Positions 7,100-15,017 of a stretch of 39,999 nucleotides of DNA are shown here, piece after piece. The position numbers and the translations under genes are program-made. The notes beneath the pieces are model-generated. The model had not been told where the DNA came from. It did no database searches and saw only the letters and a program-made list of their open reading frames with translations. Every line of letters begins with the position of its first letter. Positions within the stretch are counted from its first letter, which is position 1. Source of the stretch: Candidatus Parcubacteria bacterium (GTDB lineage Bacteria > Patescibacteriota > Minisyncoccia > Phycocordibacterales > UBA918); contig JAASSY010000003.1 of assembly GCA_021767645.1 (NCBI GenBank), forward strand, positions 1 to 39,999, given 5' to 3'.

Positions 7100-8281
7100 T
7101 TATTTTTGGGCCTCAAGCATTTTCATGACGGCTTCGTTCTGCATGACGCTCGCGACGTACACTTGGACGCGCGCCTTGTCAGCATCCTGATACTGCTCCA
7201 TCAGCTGGTTGACTTGCTCATCGAGCTCTTTCTCGTCTGGTGTAATGTCTTCGGCTTTGGCAATTTCATTAAGAACAAGCTGTAGCTTGGCGCGCTTTTC
7301 AGCGGCGGGTGTCCACTCTTTGATCAGGTCCTCTTTCGTCTTCTTGATGTGGCTGAGGTAGTCGTCCATCTTCAGGTTGTTTCGCTTGAGATCTTCCTCC
7401 ATTTGCGCGAACATTTGGTTCATCTCAGAGTCGATGAGAATTTGCGGTACGACTATCTCGGTCGCCTCGATAATTTGATCGGTGATCGTGCCACGGTGAG
7501 CAGCAGTGGCTTCACGCTCTTTCTCCAGTTCGAGGTGCTCACGGATTTTGGCTTTGAAGTCTGCAACATCTGCAAACTGGCCTGGTTGTCCAAGCTCCTT
7601 AACGTAATCGTCGGTTAGTTCCGGAAGGGGGGCTGTTTCTGGATCGAAAGCCTCCTCCGCTTCGGCGGCTTGTTTCTTGGCCTCACTTTCTGGGGTGGGG
7701 AGTTCGGTAGCGTCAGTTGTTTCATTAGCTTTACTGTCAGATTCATCCGTTGATGCAGCTGCTTTAGCTTGCAAGCGGTCGTACGCTAGCTTGCGACGCA
7801 TGATGTCTTCAATTTGTTTATCGACGTCTTCGTCGGTTACCTCGGTTGATGCTTTCTGTTCATTCGCTCCTTTCGCCAACGCTTTGTAGTCTGGGAGCGT
7901 GACCTCAGGCATGACCGCAACCGTCAAACTAAACGCAAAGGGGTTGTCTTTGGCGAGCTTGGTGATTTGTACTTGGGGGTGACCGATCACATCGAGTTCG
8001 TGTGCGGCCACAATATGTGCGTAGTGATGAGCCAGGGCTCGTTCGGCCATCTCTGTCAATAGCGCGCTTTCGCCGATGTGTTTCTCCAGTACGTCAGCTG
8101 GTACGTGCCCCTTACGGAAGCCATCGAGTTCGACGTTTTCACCTAGTTTCTTGAGAGCTGCTTCACGTTCCTTCGCCACTTCTTCATACGGCAGTTCACC
8201 CGTGATGGTTACCTGCGATTGCTCTTGTGGTTCCACAGTGAACGCTGTTTTGTAATCAATATTGTGTGTGTGTTCAGACAT
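7100..8281 (-). CDS. tig: Trigger factor lacking the PPIase domain
   Basis: Ribosome-associated chaperone for nascent chains. The N-terminal ribosome-binding domain is clear (DGFRKGHVPADVLEKHIG, the GFRKG signature), as is the C-terminal helical substrate-binding domain. Between them, where the FKBP-type peptidyl-prolyl isomerase domain (~90 residues) normally sits, there is only an acidic, low-complexity linker of ~50 residues (Ala/Glu/Thr/Asp-rich), leading straight into the normal PELTDDYVKELG segment. Length is 393 versus about 430 for Escherichia coli. Start ATG 8281 is chosen over the ORF-track start because homology begins at MSEHTHN and a promoter TTGCAT-16-TACACT leaves 10 nt to this ATG. 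No SD. Copy A of the RNA motif follows the stop. Confidence 0.92.
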   Translation of the reverse strand: MSEHTHNIDYKTAFTVEPQEQSQVTITGELPYEEVAKEREAALKKLGENVELDGFRKGHVPADVLEKHIGESALLTEMAERALAHHYAHIVAAHELDVIGHPQVQITKLAKDNPFAFSLTVAVMPEVTLPDYKALAKGANEQKASTEVTDEDVDKQIEDIMRRKLAYDRLQAKAAASTDESDSKANETTDATELPTPESEAKKQAAEAEEAFDPETAPLPELTDDYVKELGQPGQFADVADFKAKIREHLELEKEREATAAHRGTITDQIIEATEIVVPQILIDSEMNQMFAQMEEDLKRNNLKMDDYLSHIKKTKEDLIKEWTPAAEKRAKLQLVLNEIAKAEDITPDEKELDEQVNQLMEQYQDADKARVQVYVASVMQNEAVMKMLEAQK

Positions 8282-8291
8282 AGTGCCCCGT

Positions 8292-8319
8292 AGTGTACGT
8301 ATCTCGATTAAAAATGCAA
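8292..8319 (-). promoter_or_regulatory. tig promoter
   Basis: Minus strand TTGCAT (8319-8314), 16 nt, TACACT (8297-8292). Predicted start within a few nt of the ATG at 8281, so the mRNA has almost no leader. Confidence 0.7.
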
Positions 8320-8324
8320 ACAAT

Positions 8325-8355
8325 AACACCGCACGTGTCTGACACGCGCGGTGTT
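8325..8355. terminator. Terminator after the membrane ORFan at 8371
   Basis: AACACCGC ... GCGGTGTT outer stem with inner CGTG/CACG (one A-C mismatch between). It separates the upstream two-gene unit from the tig promoter, which starts only a few bases away. Confidence 0.7.
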
Positions 8356-8370
8356 TTGCCTACTACCACT

Positions 8371-8769
8371 CTATTGAGCCGCGTTCAACTCGTTATCGAT
8401 GGTAGTTAGTTCAGCGTCGAGATTGTCTAGGTCGGTACTCTCTAGATCAGCGGCGATAGTGTCTAGGTTGGTAGAGTTACTCATGGCATTCATGGTGGCT
8501 ACCTCAGCTTCAGCATTTGTACTCTCAGGTTCGTTGTTTTCAGCAGCTGTCGGTCGGTTGTTGTTATCGGGGGTAGGGACTGTATCTGGTGTCGTGAAGG
8601 TGGTACTCCAGAGGTAGAGTCCCGCTAAAATGAGTATAAGCACAATGATGAGAACACCGAGGAGGGCTGTCAGGTGGGTATCATTGGTTGGTTTGGTCGA
8701 GGCACTGTCGGGTATTTTCAGCTCATCGTCACTGATAACAGGTTCTTGTGGTTTGTTTTCTGGAGACAT
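8371..8769 (-). CDS. Single-pass membrane protein, unknown function
   Basis: 132 residues: a polar N-terminus (1-32), one strong membrane helix (about 33-55, LLGVLIIVLILILAGLYLW), then an Asn/Glu/Thr-rich low-complexity tail. The topology is probably N-in with an exposed acidic C-terminal tail. It starts 2 nt after the stop codon of the upstream gene (8772-9383), so the pair is almost certainly co-transcribed and translationally coupled. No family recognised. Together they look like a small cell-envelope module. Confidence 0.7.
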   Translation of the reverse strand: MSPENKPQEPVISDDELKIPDSASTKPTNDTHLTALLGVLIIVLILILAGLYLWSTTFTTPDTVPTPDNNNRPTAAENNEPESTNAEAEVATMNAMSNSTNLDTIAADLESTDLDNLDAELTTIDNELNAAQ

Positions 8770-8771
8770 AG

Positions 8772-9383
8772 TTAGGGTGTTGGGTTATTAGGTAAAGTAG
8801 TGGTGCTTGGCTGCGCACTAGAGGTTGGACGGTTACCAGCCGCAGCTCTTTGGGCGTTTTGCACAGCTGCCCGTAAGGCAGTGCGAGCTGCTACGATATT
8901 TTCACGACTAGCGATGTAGTTGTCTCGTACCGAGGGCCAAACTGTCCGAGGCTGTTCACTGCTAACAAATGCGTTTACCGCTTGATCGATCGAACTAAGT
9001 TCGTTGCGAGCTTGGTTTAATAGAGTAAAAGTCTGACTTAGTTCCAGGTTAGCTGCAGCTGTATCGACACCATCGTCTGCCAAGAGAAAGAGGCGCTCTT
9101 CAAGACGGTCGGCAATGTTTTCCAGGCGGGCAATGGCAGCTTCCATGCGATTTGAGACGTTGGCAGCTAAGTTGCGCAACCGTTCTTGTTGGCGGTCATT
9201 GAGTGCGGCTTGGTTGCGGTCCTGGTTTGCGATGGCCGCTGCGGGTGCAGGCTGGTTAGTTTGCGCGCGAGTTTCGCTGGGTGACGTAGTTGGTCCTTGA
9301 GCATTAGCTACATAGGCAATGCACGTAAAAATTAACATGACGAACAAGGCTACTGTAGTGAATGACGTACGAATACTATTCAT
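8772..9383 (-). CDS. Exported coiled-coil protein, unknown function
   Basis: The start is set at ATG 9383, because this gives a proper signal peptide (MNSIRTSFTTVALFVMLIF, cleavage after ANA-Q near residue 29). The mature part has a Gln/Ala/Pro-rich segment and then amphipathic helices with heptad-like Leu/Ile spacing (RMEAAIARLENIADRLEERL and a later region), ending in a Ser/Thr/Pro tail. About 203 residues. The helical layout resembles exported helical proteins I associate with Parcubacteria genomes, but I cannot name a family. Leader: -10 TATACT (9445-9440 on the minus strand), then CCGGAGGTATTCCG and GTTACTGGTAAC, both able to form small hairpins, ~50 nt before the ATG. Confidence 0.7.
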   Translation of the reverse strand: MNSIRTSFTTVALFVMLIFTCIAYVANAQGPTTSPSETRAQTNQPAPAAAIANQDRNQAALNDRQQERLRNLAANVSNRMEAAIARLENIADRLEERLFLLADDGVDTAAANLELSQTFTLLNQARNELSSIDQAVNAFVSSEQPRTVWPSVRDNYIASRENIVAARTALRAAVQNAQRAAAGNRPTSSAQPSTTTLPNNPTP

Positions 9384-9528
9384 AATGTAAATAAAGTGTA
9401 TCGTTACCAGTAACACACGGAATACCTCCGGTTGTCTCTAGTATAGCTTGCTCTTACGGCAACAATGCGACTAGTGCACAGGTAGTTGTTTCCGCGGTAT
9501 ATTTTAGTAGCATGAGCACTGCGCGTGC

Positions 9529-9534
9529 TATAAT
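9529..9534 (+). promoter_or_regulatory. ppa promoter (-10)
   Basis: Extended -10 GTGCTATAAT with the hexamer at 9529-9534. No convincing -35. The start would be near 9541, leaving a ~20-nt leader without an SD before ATG 9562. Confidence 0.6.
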
Positions 9535-9561
9535 CGCGCCGTTAACCCAAAATTATTGATT

Positions 9562-10092
9562 ATGACTGACTACAATAAACTGTATACTCCCGGTGACACC
9601 AATGCCGGTATGGCAACAACGGTCGTTGAGATCCCGAAAGGGTCGATGCTCAAGGTGGAGTATAATCGTGATAAAGGCACGTTTGAACTTGACCGAGTCG
9701 AGCCAGAAATTTTTGCGAAACCAACGAACTATGGCTTTATTCCGGGTACACTTGATGAGGATGGTGACGAGCTCGACACTCTCATCATGTGTCCAGAGAC
9801 GTTACCACTTGGTGTGGTGGTGGAAGCTCGGATCATTGGTGTCCTCAATTTTGAAGACGATGGAGAAATGGACCACAAAATCATTTGTGTGCCAGCTGAT
9901 GAGCGAGACAGTGGTGACTCAATCACTTCACTCGAGGACTTGCCAGAGCAATGGAAGCGTAAAGTGGAGTATCACTTCAACACCTACAAAGACCTTAAGA
10001 AGCCAGGTACTACGAAAGTTCTCGGCTACGGCGACGTAGAAGACGCCAAGCGAGTCATTACGGAGTGTATCGAGCGCTATCAGAACCAGTAA
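9562..10092 (+). CDS. ppa: Inorganic pyrophosphatase, family I
   Basis: Cytosolic Mg-dependent enzyme that hydrolyses pyrophosphate to two phosphates, pulling nucleic acid synthesis and aminoacylation forward. 176 residues, normal for the prokaryotic hexameric type. Visible landmarks: VVEIPKGSMLKVEYN near the N-terminus, YGFIPGT, and the metal-binding acidic signature DEDGDELDTL (canonical DGDxxD), then the later MDHKIICVP block. The ORF track begins at TTG 9556; ATG 9562 is the better start (MTDYNKLY). Its promoter is at 9529. It converges with nusA on a shared terminator. Confidence 0.97.
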   Translation: MTDYNKLYTPGDTNAGMATTVVEIPKGSMLKVEYNRDKGTFELDRVEPEIFAKPTNYGFIPGTLDEDGDELDTLIMCPETLPLGVVVEARIIGVLNFEDDGEMDHKIICVPADERDSGDSITSLEDLPEQWKRKVEYHFNTYKDLKKPGTTKVLGYGDVEDAKRVITECIERYQNQ

Positions 10093-10115
10093 GGAGCAGA
10101 TTGTTTTGCTAACAC

Positions 10116-10152
10116 AACGACACCGCGCGCCCTTCGGGCGCGCGGTGTCGTT
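10116..10152. terminator. Bidirectional intrinsic terminator
   Basis: A 17-bp perfect stem, AACGACACCGCGCGCCC and complement, around a TTC loop. It serves convergent ppa and nusA. Confidence 0.92.
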
Positions 10153-10156
10153 TCGT

Positions 10157-10180
10157 ATGAACATACCACGGTATGTTCAT
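10157..10180. repeat. Perfect inverted repeat next to the terminator
   Basis: ATGAACATACC-AC-GGTATGTTCAT, 11-bp arms with a 2-nt centre, lying between the shared terminator and the nusA stop codon. It has no U-tract, so it is not a terminator by itself. It could be a protein-binding palindrome, an mRNA 3'-end stabiliser or a cruciform. Confidence 0.6.
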
Positions 10181-10195
10181 TGGTTAGTGTGTCGA

Positions 10196-11674
10196 CTAGT
10201 CTTTCTTTTCAGCGTCTTGGGTATTGGCTTCAGTGATCTCTTCGAGCACTTCATCTTCGGAGGCGCCAGGTCCAGCGTCTTCAGCTTCGTGCATGAGGTC
10301 TTCAGCTTCTTCTGGAGTATCGACTTCGTCGATCTCGTGCACCTGAGCCTCGTCGGTGACGTCACGATCGCTCGTTTCTTCGTCTTCTTCCGGGAGTTCT
10401 GGCTTAGTGGTGGTACCAGTTTCATTGTCCATCATGTCGACGTCTTGGCCAACTTCGGTTGTCGCTGGGGCAGTAATATCGACTGAACCATCGGCGTCAG
10501 CTTCGGCCAGCTCTTCACCGCCGACAGAGACGATATCAATTTTCCAACCAGTTAATTTAGCGGCGAGGCGAACATTTTGTCCACCACGACCAATCGCTAA
10601 TGATTGCTGGTCAGGAGCTACTTCGACAATCGCGTGGCCGCGGTTATCGTCAGCCTCTTCGTCATCGGTTGGCTCGCTTTCAATGGTAACCGAAAGCACT
10701 TGCGCGGGTGAGAGAGCATCTTCGATAAAGTTTTCTGGTTCTTCACTCCACTCAATAATGTCAATCTTCTCACCACCGAGTTCGCTCATGACAGTCGAGA
10801 CACGCACGCCGCGTTGCCCGACGAGTGAACCAACTGGATCAAGGTGTGGGTCAGTCGCCCAGACAGCGATTTTGCTGCGTGAACCAGCCTCGCGAGCGAT
10901 TGCTTTGACTTCCACGGTACCGTTTTGTAATTCGGGAGCTTCAACGGCAAATAGTTCTTCGAGGAAGTCTGCGTGAGCACGCGAGAGCTTGAGGAAGATG
11001 CCGCGAGCAGTTTCGTCTACCTTAAGTAGTACCGCTCGAATACGTTCACCCGGACGAAACCGTTCACCAGGGATCTGTTCCTCGTACGGCATTACGGCGG
11101 TTACTCGGCCGAGATCAACGTAGAGGTTGCCTCGTTCAAAGCGCTGTACCTGTCCGACTACGAGGTCACCTTCTTTCTGGCCAAATTCTGCCAAGGCTGA
11201 CTCTTTTTCCGCTTCTCGTACTTTCTGGATGATGACTTGTTTCGCAGTCTGAGCGGCAATCCGACCGAAGTCATCTTTGGCTTCCAGGGGAAACACCAGT
11301 TCTTCACCCAGTTCCACATCTTTTTTGATGAGACGAGCGTTCTCAAGCATAATGTGTTTTTCGGGATCAAAACGGACGAGTTGCTCGTCGGACTCGTCGG
11401 CTGCTTCGGGAGTTGTTTCAGCTTCGGGTTCTTCACCTTCTGCTAGTTCTGGTTTTAGCATCGATTCGTCAACCACTAATTTTATCTGGTTGAAGACAGT
11501 GGTGCCTGTTTCCATATCAAATTCAGCTCGGATAATTTGTCCGCGCTTGCCGAACTCTTTTTTGTACGCAGTGGCGAGTGATTGTGCGATAGCATCAATC
11601 ATCTTTTCTCGCGCTATTCCGCGTTCGTTTTCCATTTCCTCCAGAACGGAGTTGATTACTTTAAGGTCAAACAT
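10196..11674 (-). CDS. nusA: Transcription factor NusA
   Basis: RNA polymerase-binding pausing, termination and antitermination factor (492 residues). The N-terminal RNAP-binding domain (about 1-160) is interrupted by an acidic low-complexity insertion near residues 78-100. Next come the S1 domain (VGQVQRFERGNLYVDLGRVTAVMP, from ~175) and the KH1/KH2 pair (VGQRGVRVSTVMSELGGEKIDII and IGRGGQNVRLAAKLTGWKIDI). The final ~100 residues are a highly acidic tail (Glu/Asp/Thr), unlike the ordered C-terminal repeats of gamma-proteobacterial NusA. The start ATG has no strong SD. A -10-like TATAGT lies ~24 nt upstream. No neighbouring rimP or infB is present, so the classic nusA operon is dissolved here. 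Confidence 0.96.
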   Translation of the reverse strand: MFDLKVINSVLEEMENERGIAREKMIDAIAQSLATAYKKEFGKRGQIIRAEFDMETGTTVFNQIKLVVDESMLKPELAEGEEPEAETTPEAADESDEQLVRFDPEKHIMLENARLIKKDVELGEELVFPLEAKDDFGRIAAQTAKQVIIQKVREAEKESALAEFGQKEGDLVVGQVQRFERGNLYVDLGRVTAVMPYEEQIPGERFRPGERIRAVLLKVDETARGIFLKLSRAHADFLEELFAVEAPELQNGTVEVKAIAREAGSRSKIAVWATDPHLDPVGSLVGQRGVRVSTVMSELGGEKIDIIEWSEEPENFIEDALSPAQVLSVTIESEPTDDEEADDNRGHAIVEVAPDQQSLAIGRGGQNVRLAAKLTGWKIDIVSVGGEELAEADADGSVDITAPATTEVGQDVDMMDNETGTTTKPELPEEDEETSDRDVTDEAQVHEIDEVDTPEEAEDLMHEAEDAGPGASEDEVLEEITEANTQDAEKKD

Positions 11675-12025
11675 GCCGATTTTAAAGGAGTGTCACGACT
11701 ATAAAAATTATGGCGGCGCACATTTGCTATTCTTGAGGTAAATGTGCGTCACTCGACGTTTGTGATACCACGAGGGTGGTGATCATACTAGTCGTAACGC
11801 TCACGGTTAGGTTTCTTATATATGAAGGGTATTCCCTCTTTTTGTAACGTACAGATAGGGAGAGCGCGCCCAAGGGCGCGCTCGTATCTGACACTTATAC
11901 TGTATGTCAGTTGTCACTGTTTGTCAAAAGTGGCTACTGAGCTTGATACCTGGGTATAGGCAGTATTTGTGTCGGTCTGTCGCTGCTATACTAAAGGTAA
12001 CGAGTAGGGGTACTCGAACTGTACT
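11675..12025. promoter_or_regulatory. Divergent nusA/pilB intergenic region with hairpins
   Basis: This 351-base gap holds no convincing gene. On the nusA side there is a 9-bp hairpin CGCACATTT-N14-AAATGTGCG (11717-11748). In the middle a strong GC hairpin GAGCGCGCCC-AA-GGGCGCGCTC (11862-11883) has outer arms CAGATA/TATCTG. On the pilB side there are an extended -10 TGCTATACT (hexamer 11987-11992) and a leader hairpin CGAGTA-GGGG-TACTCG (12001-12016) just before the pilB ATG. The GC hairpin has no U-tract, so it is not an obvious terminator. Confidence 0.6.
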
Positions 12026-13774
12026 ATGCGTATTCAAGACGATCAATTACGGCGTTTTGTGCTTGATGCTGGGCTGGTAACCAAGAGTGACTTGGCTGCT
12101 GCCGAGGAAACAGCCAAAGAAGAAAAACGCACGTTAGCGGAAGCACTGATTGCCGGTGGGCATATGAGTGAGGACGATTTGCGTCGGGTTGAGTCGTATG
12201 TGCTCGGTATTCCCTTTGTCTCTCTTAAAGAAGAAAAAATTGAATTTGACGTGCTGTCGCTCATTCCGGAGCCGGTAGCTCGTAATCACAATATCGTAGC
12301 GTTTAAAAAAGATGAGTCGAGTTTGCAAGTAGCCATGCTTGATACAGCAGACTTGCCAGCCATTGATTTTATTAAGAAAAAAACTGGATTGCGTATTTTG
12401 CCACGTCTGACTGACACTGACTCAATGCGCTCAGCTCTCCAGCAGTACCAAAAGACACTGAAAGATGAGTTTGGTGACATTATTTCCAAAGAGAGTTCAG
12501 CTCTCAAAGTGATTGAAGAAGGGGCTGATGACGTCACTGAGGATGAACTGAAAAAAGCGGCTGAAGAGCTACCGGTGGTACGAATTGTTGACACTCTCTT
12601 GCGACACGCCATCATCCAAGGTGCTTCAGATATTCATATTGAACCAATGGAAACGGAGTTGATTGTGCGCTATCGAGTGGATGGTATTTTGCACGACGCT
12701 ATGACGCTCCCAGCGCACGCAGCGTCGAGTATTTCAGCCCGTATCAAGGTCTTGTCAGATCTCAAGCTTGATGAAAAACGACTACCTCAAGACGGACGCT
12801 TTAAGATGGAGATGGATGGCCAAAAGGTTTCGTTTCGTGTGTCAGTTCTACCGATTTTCTACGGGGAAAAAATTGTGATGCGACTTTTGCGTGAGAATCG
12901 TTCTGGCTTTACGCTCGAAGGGATTGGTTTTCACGGTGAGACCGCTGAGCGAGTACAGGAAGCGATGCGACAAAAAACCGGCATTATTCTTGTTACGGGT
13001 CCGACCGGTTCGGGTAAAACGACCACGCTCTACACCATCCTCGACTTACTCAACACGCCGGAGGTTAACATCTCGACAATCGAAGACCCGATTGAATACC
13101 AAATGCCGCGGATTAACCAGACGCAGGTGAAGCCAAGTATTGGTTTTACGTTTGCTAACGGCTTGCGGGCGCTGATGCGTCAGGACCCCGATATTATTAT
13201 GGTGGGTGAGATTCGTGACCAAGAGACTGCCAGCCTAGCAATTAACGCAGCTTTGACTGGTCACCTGGTGCTGGCGACAGTGCACACTAATAGTGCTGCT
13301 GGCACGATCCCTCGCTTGCTGGATATGGGGGTTGAACCATTTCTACTGACATCAACACTACGGGTGGCGATTGGGCAGCGCTTGGTTCGTCGTCTAGAGG
13401 GGGCTGAGGTGGAACAACACGTTCTTACCAGTACCGAAAAAAATAAGCTGGGCAAGAAAGCTGACCTCGACGCCATTCTTGATACACTCAAGGACGAGAA
13501 GGTGGTAAAAAGTTCTGCTACTTGGAACGGGATACCGTTCAAGCGTCCACAAGAAGGTTCGTCTGATGACCAGTACAGCGGTCGAACCGGTATTCACGAA
13601 GTGTTGCCCATTAGTGACACGATCAAGCAAATGATCATGGAAGACAAAACAGCTGATGAGATTGAAGATCAAGCGAAAAAGGAGGGGATGTTGACCATGC
13701 TTGAAGACGGTATTTATAAGGCAGCACGTGGTGCAACCTCAGTGGAAGAGGTGTTGCGCGTGATTAACGAATAA
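12026..13774 (+). CDS. pilB: Type IV pilus assembly ATPase PilB (GspE/PilB family)
   Basis: Cytoplasmic hexameric ATPase that powers pilus extension (582 residues). N-terminal MshEN-like domain (about 1-140), then the secretion ATPase core: Walker A GPTGSGKTTT (about 325-334), Asp box TIEDPIEY, Walker B DPDIIMVGEIRD (about 385-397) and the His box HLVLATVHTNSA. The region that usually carries the paired CxxC zinc motif is a ~70-residue Lys/Asp-rich insert with no Cys at all, so a zinc-free variant is likely. First gene of the five-gene pilus operon; the promoter and leader hairpin are just upstream. No retraction ATPase (PilT) is in the window. Confidence 0.95.
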   Translation: MRIQDDQLRRFVLDAGLVTKSDLAAAEETAKEEKRTLAEALIAGGHMSEDDLRRVESYVLGIPFVSLKEEKIEFDVLSLIPEPVARNHNIVAFKKDESSLQVAMLDTADLPAIDFIKKKTGLRILPRLTDTDSMRSALQQYQKTLKDEFGDIISKESSALKVIEEGADDVTEDELKKAAEELPVVRIVDTLLRHAIIQGASDIHIEPMETELIVRYRVDGILHDAMTLPAHAASSISARIKVLSDLKLDEKRLPQDGRFKMEMDGQKVSFRVSVLPIFYGEKIVMRLLRENRSGFTLEGIGFHGETAERVQEAMRQKTGIILVTGPTGSGKTTTLYTILDLLNTPEVNISTIEDPIEYQMPRINQTQVKPSIGFTFANGLRALMRQDPDIIMVGEIRDQETASLAINAALTGHLVLATVHTNSAAGTIPRLLDMGVEPFLLTSTLRVAIGQRLVRRLEGAEVEQHVLTSTEKNKLGKKADLDAILDTLKDEKVVKSSATWNGIPFKRPQEGSSDDQYSGRTGIHEVLPISDTIKQMIMEDKTADEIEDQAKKEGMLTMLEDGIYKAARGATSVEEVLRVINE

Positions 13775-13776
13775 CC

Positions 13777-15006
13777 ATGGCTACGTTTACATATATAGGT
13801 AAAGATGAAGCTGGTAAGTCGGTAACGAAAACAATTCAAGCCGACGATCGGTTTGCTGTCTATGAAATAGCTCGTCAAAATGGGCACACTGTAGAGACGA
13901 TTGAGACTACGAAACGTTTCTCATTCAACGGACTAGTGAATGTTGAAGCTATTAATATTGCTATAAGCCGGGTTAAAGATGATGAGCTGGTAATGATGAC
14001 CCGGAACCTCGGTTCAATGCTTGAAGCGGGTCTGCCACTATCACGTGCCTTGTCCGTGGTGGAGCGACAGAGTAAGAATCCGCGTTTGCAAAACATCACC
14101 AAGACGCTCGTTGCTGACATCAATAAAGGTGAAGCTTTTTATACTGCTTTACAAAAGTACCCGAAAACGTTCAGCGATCTGTACGTCGCTATGGTACAGG
14201 CTGGTGAAGAGAGTGGTGGTATGGCGACTGCCCTCGGTACACTCAGTACCCAAATGCAGCGATCATCTTCACTCAAAAAGAAAATTAAGGGTGCTATGAT
14301 CTACCCAGCGATTGTGGTTACCGTACTCGTTATTATCGGTATTCTGATGATGATCTACGTCATGCCGTCGATTACTGATACGTTTAAGAGTCTTGAAGTA
14401 GAATTACCGGGTACTACGCAAGCACTGATGACTATTAGTGACTTTATGGTGGCAAACACTGTACTGGTGATCGTAGGGCTGATCGCAGCGGTGGTTGGTT
14501 TTATGTACAGTTTGCGTACAAAGTACGGTAAAATCGCGTCCTCGTGGGTAATTCCAAAACTACCAGTGATTGGTACGATGGCCAAGGAAACTAATGCAGC
14601 TCGCACTGCCCGTACTCTTTCGTCGCTTTTGTCGGCTGGAGTAGATGTCATCCGCTCGCTTGAAATCACAGAGGAAGTGGTACAAAACTACTTTTACAAA
14701 CAGATAATTGCCGAAGCACGCACTCGCGTTGAGAAAGGTGAGCCACTCTCCGAACTATTTATTGAGCGTGATGACTTGTATCCAGTGCTCGTGGGGGAAA
14801 TGATATCAGTTGGTGAGGAGACTGGTAATATTTCAAATATGCTGGAGGAGCTGGCGGTATTTTATGAAGGTGAAGTGGAACAAAAAACTAAAGACCTCTC
14901 AACCATTATTGAACCGGTACTGATGGTGGTGATTGGCGGTACGGTTGGCTTCTTTGCCCTCGCGATGATTGCTCCTATTTACTCGATTACCGATAGTATG
15001 GGGTAA
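13777..15006 (+). CDS. pilC: Type IV pilus inner-membrane platform protein PilC (GspF family)
   Basis: Polytopic platform protein that couples PilB to pilin assembly. 409 residues, usual length. The short N-terminal segment (FTYIGKDEAGKSVTKTIQA) is typical for PilC/GspF, followed by two copies of the T2SSF domain (about 70-195 and 275-400), each ending in hydrophobic helices (about 175-200, 225-250, 375-400). GSMLEAGLPLSRAL and SLLSAGVDVIRSLEI are the matching repeats. It starts 2 nt after the pilB stop codon, with no SD, suggesting translational coupling. Confidence 0.95.
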   Translation: MATFTYIGKDEAGKSVTKTIQADDRFAVYEIARQNGHTVETIETTKRFSFNGLVNVEAINIAISRVKDDELVMMTRNLGSMLEAGLPLSRALSVVERQSKNPRLQNITKTLVADINKGEAFYTALQKYPKTFSDLYVAMVQAGEESGGMATALGTLSTQMQRSSSLKKKIKGAMIYPAIVVTVLVIIGILMMIYVMPSITDTFKSLEVELPGTTQALMTISDFMVANTVLVIVGLIAAVVGFMYSLRTKYGKIASSWVIPKLPVIGTMAKETNAARTARTLSSLLSAGVDVIRSLEITEEVVQNYFYKQIIAEARTRVEKGEPLSELFIERDDLYPVLVGEMISVGEETGNISNMLEELAVFYEGEVEQKTKDLSTIIEPVLMVVIGGTVGFFALAMIAPIYSITDSMG

Positions 15007-15017
15007 GCCCATTGTGT

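Noticed and set aside
10106-10486. 126-codon ORF opposite nusA
   Set aside because: Starts inside the shared terminator and is a shadow of the acidic NusA tail (GAA/GAC-rich codons read in reverse give Phe/Val/Leu).
11822-11962. 46-codon ORF in the nusA/pilB intergenic gap
   Set aside because: No SD or correctly placed -10, spans the strong GC hairpin, and the product is Cys/Arg-rich without any family likeness. Treated as chance.
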